A stretch of DNA of 20,795 nt. It comes from Clostridia bacterium (GTDB lineage: Bacteria; Bacillota; Clostridia; Christensenellales; DTU072). The notes beneath the pieces were generated by a model that ran no database searches, had not been told where the DNA came from, and worked only from the letters and a program-made list of their open reading frames with translations. A program made the translations under genes and the position numbers. Below, piece after piece: positions 16,324-20,795 of this stretch. Each line of letters starts with the position of its first letter. The first letter of the stretch is position 1. The DNA lies in assembly GCA_028701415.1 (NCBI GenBank), contig JAQVQU010000022.1, forward strand, positions 1-20,795, given 5' to 3'.

Positions 16324-17037
16324 CTATTGGTTCGCCTTCCAAATTGTAACAACTGCACCGCTATAAGTTAATGTTACTCCTGCAACCTCCAATTCTTTAA
16401 CAACCGCAGGATAATCCGAATAACTATCGCTTATCTTAATAGCAATAGCGCCGTTATATGTCCCGTAATATCCTAGAACTGTAACGTCAGATGTTTTTGC
16501 ATAAGGGACCATTGGTGTACCATCAAGGTAGGTTCGAGAACGTAAAACAACCATATAGGTTTCCTTAATGGCTTGTTCTGTTTCCTCATTCAAGTTCTCA
16601 GGATTCTTGGGTATGGGTAAAATATCAGGTTCATCGCTACCACCACTTTGATAATACGCAATGCTTCTCAAGTCATCCAATGTTATTAATCCATCGTCAT
16701 AAGCCTTTTGTAAGCCGTAAAATGTTCCCATATTATCCTCCCGAGGTATTTCAGATATTGCATCAGAAGCTATTGTGAGAGCCATGTCTACTGCTTGTTT
16801 ATTCTTTGCCTCCTCAATCGCTTTCTTGCCCGCTGAAACGGCATTACCGATTGCTGCCAAGCCGTTCTCACAGTAATTATCCTCTGTAATTTTAGCGTCT
16901 GCTAAATCTTGTAATGCTTGACTCTTGGTTGCCTTGTAGTCGTCAAGACTTCCCGAACACGCAGTCAGCCCGAAAACTCCGAGCAGCATTATTGTCGCTG
17001 TTACACAAACCACTAATAATGAAAGAAACTTTTTCAT
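16324..17037 (-). CDS. lipoprotein with helical N-terminal domain and YYGTYNG-type C-terminal domain
   Basis: The 237-residue protein has a typical lipoprotein signal (MKKFLSLLVV, a hydrophobic core, lipobox LTAC) with lipidation at Cys27. Residues about 30-95 are helical and Ala-rich and resemble the paralogue encoded at 14955-15692. The C-terminal part from about 158 contains a VTVLGYYGTYNGAIAIKISD segment, a small beta-rich domain I associate with uncharacterised clostridial surface proteins. The ATG at 17037 follows GAAGGA. A weak promoter (TTTTCA, 17 bp, TAGAAT at 17065-17060) lies just upstream, in a 189-bp spacer that otherwise holds only an A/T-only inverted repeat. Function is unknown. 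Confidence 0.75.
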   Translation of the reverse strand: MKKFLSLLVVCVTATIMLLGVFGLTACSGSLDDYKATKSQALQDLADAKITEDNYCENGLAAIGNAVSAGKKAIEEAKNKQAVDMALTIASDAISEIPREDNMGTFYGLQKAYDDGLITLDDLRSIAYYQSGGSDEPDILPIPKNPENLNEETEQAIKETYMVVLRSRTYLDGTPMVPYAKTSDVTVLGYYGTYNGAIAIKISDSYSDYPAVVKELEVAGVTLTYSGAVVTIWKANQ

Positions 17038-17226
17038 TTTTCTTTATCCTTCTATGTTTATTCTAACACGTTTTATTTCCAATGAAAAATTGACTATAGA
17101 GAAGGTTGCTTGCATCACCCATGTAAAGAATAGCGGCTACAAAAATTTCTAAATCACTTGATAGACAAAAACGTATTTTCTTTAAAAAAAGAAAGTATAC
17201 ATATTTTATTGTGTTGCACTAAATTT

Positions 17227-18453
17227 TTAATATAACTTCAATACTTCGCTATCATCAAAGTAATCTCGGTTAATAATATCTCCAAAAGAAAGGGTTCCAT
17301 CCTGATTAATGCTATAAATAGAAGCCCCTTGTTCTAGTTTATCGCTCATTCCTTTGGTGACAATGTTGTAACTGCTATATCCCGAAGACCTGTTATAACA
17401 AAGCAAAACATTTTTGTATAGAATTCGATAATTATTGACATGATCATGGCCACATATAACTGCTTGAGTGCTTCCTTTAGAGACAATGGAATCAAAAAGG
17501 CCACTATTATGATCGGAAGAACTAACACCTTCATTTGACTTGCCAAAAAGAACATTTGTACCTTCCGCTGAGATTGCTGCATAATCAAAAGTCCCATCCG
17601 GGTTTTTCACCGCATCATCTACTGCTTCTTGATATTCGGGCAAAGGTATGTGAACAAAAATCATTGATTTTGTTCCAAGAGGTAAAGCCTCCACTCTTTC
17701 TTCATACCATCTAATTTGACTCTCTTTCACAAAATCATAACTTTCTTTATCGATGTTCAATGCTATCGCATCTTCTTTGCTGACACGATTACCGGAATCT
17801 ATAAAAAACAAAGACTGAGATACAACCCCACCTTCAGTCAGCACATTGATTTGAGTATTTCCATTGCCCCAAACTTCTTCATTATTCGAGGTATATTTCT
17901 TCTCGGCATCAATTAAACAATGGGGATACGACGCATAAATTTCAATAAATTCTTCTCGAGAAATACTTCTGAAGTTATCACCCTCATGATTGCCAAGGAC
18001 AGTAACCCAATAAACCTCTAATTTCTCCATCACCTCACAAAACTGCAATACTCTCTTCTTGTTCGAAGAAGAAGTGATTATATCTCCTACAAAAACTACC
18101 AGATCAGGCTTTTCTCTTTGTATGTTTGCAACCATATATTCCATTGAATATTTTCCCTTCTTTCGATAGGTATCGAAATGAGTATCTGTAAAAGAAAGTA
18201 TTTTAAACGGCTCCGAAGAGATCCCATCATTTCCGTCAGGTTTATATAAAGACAAAGGTTCCCCGTTTGCTGAGGGAACAATCACTATATCCGTACCAAC
18301 TTTCTCAATGGAAGAGATATCCACGTCTATTCCCACATTGATAAATAATCCTAGGGCAGTGCTTCCCAGTGCTAAAATTAAAACAGTCGAAATAATTATA
18401 ATTAGCAATTTTCTTTTTCCTTTTAAAAATATCTTTAGGTTATCTTTTTTCAA
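17227..18453 (-). CDS. membrane-anchored calcineurin-like metallophosphoesterase
   Basis: The protein shows all motifs of the two-metal phosphoesterase fold in order: FTDTHFD (D-x-H), VFVGDI (GD), LGNHEGD (GNHE), FVHIP (H) and ICGHDHVN (GHxH). One hydrophobic helix at about residues 15-39, preceded by lysines (KGKRK), acts as an uncleaved anchor or signal, so the catalytic domain should face outward. I place the start at the TTG at 18453, because GGAGGGG sits seven bases before it; the in-frame GTG at 18474 lies upstream of that site and would waste it. This gives about 408 residues. A promoter candidate lies at 18488-18516. Such proteins hydrolyse phosphodiesters or phosphomonoesters of nucleotides or cell-envelope polymers; the actual substrate is unknown. 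It has no obvious functional link to the flanking operons. Confidence 0.88.
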   Translation of the reverse strand: MKKDNLKIFLKGKRKLLIIIISTVLILALGSTALGLFINVGIDVDISSIEKVGTDIVIVPSANGEPLSLYKPDGNDGISSEPFKILSFTDTHFDTYRKKGKYSMEYMVANIQREKPDLVVFVGDIITSSSNKKRVLQFCEVMEKLEVYWVTVLGNHEGDNFRSISREEFIEIYASYPHCLIDAEKKYTSNNEEVWGNGNTQINVLTEGGVVSQSLFFIDSGNRVSKEDAIALNIDKESYDFVKESQIRWYEERVEALPLGTKSMIFVHIPLPEYQEAVDDAVKNPDGTFDYAAISAEGTNVLFGKSNEGVSSSDHNSGLFDSIVSKGSTQAVICGHDHVNNYRILYKNVLLCYNRSSGYSSYNIVTKGMSDKLEQGASIYSINQDGTLSFGDIINRDYFDDSEVLKLY

Positions 18454-18487
18454 AATTACCCCTCCATTATCCACAATTCTCGTTTCT

Positions 18488-18516
18488 AATATATATTACT
18501 CTTTTTAAAAAAACAA
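18488..18516 (-). promoter_or_regulatory. promoter candidate for the metallophosphoesterase gene
   Basis: On the minus strand TTGTTT (18516-18511) and TATATT (18493-18488) are 17 bp apart. Initiation near 18481 would leave a leader of about 28 nt that contains the GGAGGGG site before the TTG start. Confidence 0.4.
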
Positions 18517-18633
18517 TTAAAGGCTGAATTTCATCCCCAATTATCTGATTGCCTTATATAATTGATTCTCTTTGTGTTATATCTCTCCTTTTATCAGCCC
18601 TCCTGAAGATACTTTTTCACAATGAATTACTAT

Positions 18634-18669
18634 AAAAACCTGTCGCCCTCCAAAATAGAAGGCGACAGG
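18634..18669 (-). terminator. strong intrinsic terminator of the hydrogenase operon
   Basis: On the minus strand a perfect 9-bp stem, CCTGTCGCC with GGCGACAGG (18661-18669 and 18639-18647), has a 13-nt loop and is followed by TTTTT (18638-18634). It lies about 65-95 bp after the stop of the small [2Fe-2S] protein gene, so it ends that transcription unit. Confidence 0.9.
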
Positions 18670-18732
18670 CGTAAGGGGGAAATATTAATGAATGATCTTT
18701 TTTATAAAAGTATTTATTTTTCTTTCATTTAC

Positions 18733-18987
18733 TTAGCTTATGTTGATTGCTGGCATCACTTTTTCTGTGAAAAATTCTCTTGCCTTCAAAGCATCTATCC
18801 TAAAAATTTCTCCATTTAAACAGACAGACACACCTTCTTTTTTACAGTTTCCCATGCAAAAAGTTGCTTTAAAATCGATTAAATCATTAAGTCCATTATC
18901 TTCAATCAAATGAAGGAATGTTTGAACGACATTATGAGAACCATTAACATAACAGGAACTGCCAATACAGACGCTTAAATTCACCAT
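18733..18987 (-). CDS. small thioredoxin-like [2Fe-2S] ferredoxin protein following hydA
   Basis: This 84-residue protein is a stand-alone version of the thioredoxin-like [2Fe-2S] domain found in NuoE/HydC and at the ends of some HydB proteins. The cluster ligands are C7-x4-C12 (VCIGSSC) and C44-x3-C48 (FCMGNC); an extra Cys56 follows. It starts one base after the hydA stop with a GGAGGTAAA ribosome binding site, so the two are co-translated. It probably shuttles electrons to or from the hydrogenase or supplements the NuoE-type subunit. It is the last gene before the strong terminator. Confidence 0.85.
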   Translation of the reverse strand: MVNLSVCIGSSCYVNGSHNVVQTFLHLIEDNGLNDLIDFKATFCMGNCKKEGVSVCLNGEIFRIDALKAREFFTEKVMPAINIS

Positions 18988-18988
18988 A

Positions 18989-20680
18989 TTAGTTTACCTC
19001 CTTATTCTTGTATTCCACATGAAGAAGTTCATGTACCTTTCCTTTCAAGATTCCTTTGTACAAAGACATCATTACTGGGTTTTCCTCCGATCTCCTAATA
19101 CTGGATATCTTATCGATTGAATATAACCCTTTTGCTCTATCCATTTTTTCTTCAGGATTGACATAAGGTTGTCCTGCTCCAGATACGCATCCACCCGGAC
19201 ATGCCATCACTTCAACCAAATCAAATTGTTCCCCTTCCTTCATCCTTTCTATTATTCTTTCGGCATTTGCAAGCCCACTCACCACTGCGATATGAATACT
19301 TAAATCTCCGTAAGGCAAATCAAAAACCTTTATTCCTTCATTACCCCTCTCACCAAGCTCAGCCATAAGAAGAACATTTGCCCGAGTTTTATCTGTCGAA
19401 ACTCTTCTTAATACTGCCTCGGTAACTCCTCCGGTTATTCCAAAAATTACTCCAGCACCCGATGAAACTCCAAAAGGCATATCTACCGCTTCCGGCTCTA
19501 GTTTATCGAATAAAATTCCTGCTTCTTTAATCATCTTGATTAATTCTTGAGTGCTTATTACTGCATCTACATTTGGCACACCCTCTACTTTAAATTCTTC
19601 TCTTTCCGACTCAAATTTCTTGGCTGTACAGGGCATGACAGCAACATGAAAAAGCCTTCTTGAGGAGTTTTTGCTCTGCTCTTTTAATACTGAGGCAAAC
19701 ATTTGCATAGGGGAACGACAAGTGGATACATTTTCCAGCAGCTCAGGGTGTTTCTTTTCGCAGTATCTTATCCAAGCTGGGCAACAGGATGTAAATAAAG
19801 GAAGTTTTCCCCCTTCATTTATTCTCTCCAAAAACTCTTCTGTTTCTTCGAGTACAGTTAGGTCAGCGCTTGTACTAGTATCGAATACTTCATCAAAACC
19901 TAGTCTTCTTAATGCGGCAACTATTTTACCCATGGAGTTTTCCCCATCCTTTAGCCCCAATTCCTTTCCTATAGCAACCCGAACTGCAGGGGCTACTTGA
20001 ACAGACTTTTTAATACTAGAATCGGATAAAGCTTTCCAAACTTTTGCAGTATTATTTTTCACCACTAATGCTCCGGTGGGACAAACTGCAGAACACTGGC
20101 CACAACCTACGCAAGGAGACTTATCCAAAGGAATATCAAACGCAGTACTAATTGTCATTTTTGAGCCTCTTCTAACAAAATTAATGGCTCCAACATTTTC
20201 TATTTCGCTACAGACACGAACACAGTCGCCGCACAAAATACATTTACTAGCATCCCTAACAATACAGGGAGAAGATTCATCAATTATCGGTTTAGGCTGA
20301 GTATTTGGGAACCTAACTCCTTCGATATGAAATCTTTCAGCGAGTTCCTGAAGCTTACACTTGCCGTTCTTTTCGCAGGTGGTGCAGTCGCGGCAATGGT
20401 TTGCAAGAAGTAACTCTAATATCATTTTTCTATATTTACGCAACTTTTCCGTATTTGTTTTTATAACCATTCCTGGACGGGGGGGTGTGGAGCAGGATGC
20501 TTCAAGTTGACCTTTCTCATTCTCTACCATACACATACGGCAAGCTCCATATACAGACAACTCTGAATGATAACAAAAAGTGGGAAGTTCTATTCCTGCT
20601 TTTCTAACCAGCTCCAAAAGATTTTTTTCCTTTCCTATTTCTACAGGTATACCATCAACTATTACAAATTCGCCTTTCAT
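18989..20680 (-). CDS. hydA: [FeFe]-hydrogenase catalytic subunit HydA of a multi-subunit NAD(P)-linked hydrogenase
   Basis: From the ATG at 20680 this is 563 residues, placed directly after GAGGAGGTG; longer in-frame starts would lack this site. Domains in order: plant-type [2Fe-2S] (FCYHSEL...CRMC...ASCST), His-Cys3 cluster (HCRDCTTCEKNGKC), 2x[4Fe-4S] (CILCGDCVRVC, CVGCGQCSAVCP), then the H-cluster domain with L1 TSCCPAW, L2 MPCTAKKFE and L3 EVMACPGGCVSGAGQP, and the C-terminal small-subunit helix (SLYKGIL...HELLHVEY). All four H-cluster cysteines are present; L1 has Ala where many have Gly. It should evolve or oxidise H2 in the cytoplasm, with electrons from NADH and reduced ferredoxin if it is the bifurcating HydABC type, which the upstream NuoF-like gene supports. 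This offers an electron sink for fermentation. Confidence 0.95.
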   Translation of the reverse strand: MKGEFVIVDGIPVEIGKEKNLLELVRKAGIELPTFCYHSELSVYGACRMCMVENEKGQLEASCSTPPRPGMVIKTNTEKLRKYRKMILELLLANHCRDCTTCEKNGKCKLQELAERFHIEGVRFPNTQPKPIIDESSPCIVRDASKCILCGDCVRVCSEIENVGAINFVRRGSKMTISTAFDIPLDKSPCVGCGQCSAVCPTGALVVKNNTAKVWKALSDSSIKKSVQVAPAVRVAIGKELGLKDGENSMGKIVAALRRLGFDEVFDTSTSADLTVLEETEEFLERINEGGKLPLFTSCCPAWIRYCEKKHPELLENVSTCRSPMQMFASVLKEQSKNSSRRLFHVAVMPCTAKKFESEREEFKVEGVPNVDAVISTQELIKMIKEAGILFDKLEPEAVDMPFGVSSGAGVIFGITGGVTEAVLRRVSTDKTRANVLLMAELGERGNEGIKVFDLPYGDLSIHIAVVSGLANAERIIERMKEGEQFDLVEVMACPGGCVSGAGQPYVNPEEKMDRAKGLYSIDKISSIRRSEENPVMMSLYKGILKGKVHELLHVEYKNKEVN

Positions 20681-20681
20681 A

Positions 20682-20795
20682 TTACACCTCCTCGATTGCA
20701 TGGAACGGACAAGTCCCCACGCACGCACCGCATTTTATACATTTTGTTTGATCTATAACGAATGGTTCTTTTATTTTTCCCGATATTGCGTTAAC
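20682..20795 (-). CDS. hydB: NuoF/HydB-like hydrogenase subunit, only the C-terminal 37 residues in the window
   Basis: The frame enters from the right edge and ends at a TAA one base before the hydA start codon. The visible end reads VNAISGKIKEPFVID followed by a [4Fe-4S] motif C-I-K-C-G-A-C-V-G-T-C-P. This matches the C-terminal ferredoxin domain of NADH-binding NuoF-type subunits of HydABC hydrogenases, where a first cluster precedes the NAISG segment. It would carry electrons from FMN/NADH to HydA. Its last codons supply the GGAGG ribosome binding site for hydA. Only the tail is seen, so another ferredoxin-ended subunit cannot be excluded. Confidence 0.8.
   Translation of the reverse strand, partial: VNAISGKIKEPFVIDQTKCIKCGACVGTCPFHAIEEV

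Noticed and set aside
17160..17200. A/T-only inverted repeat (TTTCTTT / AAAGAAA) as a terminator
   Set aside because: It has no G-C pairs in the stem and lies upstream of the lipoprotein gene without a clear T-run after it; chance is likely in AT-rich DNA.
17346..17597. 83-codon minus-strand frame inside the metallophosphoesterase gene
   Set aside because: It is in another phase of an intact gene, whose GHDH and VHIP motifs are read in the main frame; no sign of a real frameshift.
20681..20728. 16-codon N-terminal extension of hydA up to a GTG at 20728
   Set aside because: The extension overlaps the ferredoxin motif of the upstream subunit in another frame and lacks a ribosome binding site; the ATG at 20680 has an ideal GGAGG.

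Overview
The window looks like a piece of chromosome from a strictly anaerobic, low-GC bacterium, most likely a clostridial Firmicute. The basis is AT-rich DNA with strong GGAGG-type ribosome binding sites, a glycyl radical enzyme, corrinoid-dependent methyl transfer, an [FeFe]-hydrogenase of the multi-subunit type, and lipobox lipoproteins. Every gene I can support lies on the minus strand, so transcription runs from high to low coordinates. I see no rRNA, tRNA, CRISPR array, transposase or phage gene.

In reading order (right to left): (1) 20795-18639 is the end of a hydrogenase operon: the ferredoxin-like C-terminus of a NuoF/HydB-type subunit, HydA, and a small [2Fe-2S] thioredoxin-like protein, closed by a strong intrinsic terminator. 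(2) 18516-14752 is a cell-envelope stretch: a membrane-anchored metallophosphoesterase, two lipoproteins sharing a helical domain, a four-helix membrane protein between them, and a possible 68-residue protein. (3) 14577-1 is a catabolic cluster. It starts with a promoter that has a perfect 7-4-7 palindrome between its -35 and -10 boxes. It then encodes a 1090-residue fusion of a glycyl radical enzyme activase and a glycyl radical enzyme, a corrinoid protein, a RACE-type corrinoid reactivase, a UroD-fold zinc methyltransferase, a GH92 alpha-mannosidase-like enzyme, a GH4 alpha-galacturonidase-like enzyme, a GPH-type sugar symporter, and a GH106-like glycosidase that runs off the left edge.

The most interesting point is the combination in region 3. 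A GRE fused in cis to its own radical-SAM activase is not the usual architecture; the two are normally separate proteins. It sits directly upstream of a three-component corrinoid demethylase module and three glycosidases without signal peptides. My working hypothesis is a cytoplasmic pathway that imports an O-methylated plant or microbial glycoside, trims it, removes methyl groups through cobalamin, and processes a sugar-derived diol or related compound with the GRE. The substrate is not determined by the sequence.

Two local tandem duplications lie in the control and spacer regions of the same cluster: a 51-bp unit that copies the 3' end of the transporter gene up to the next start codon, and a 33-bp unit upstream of the GH4 gene.
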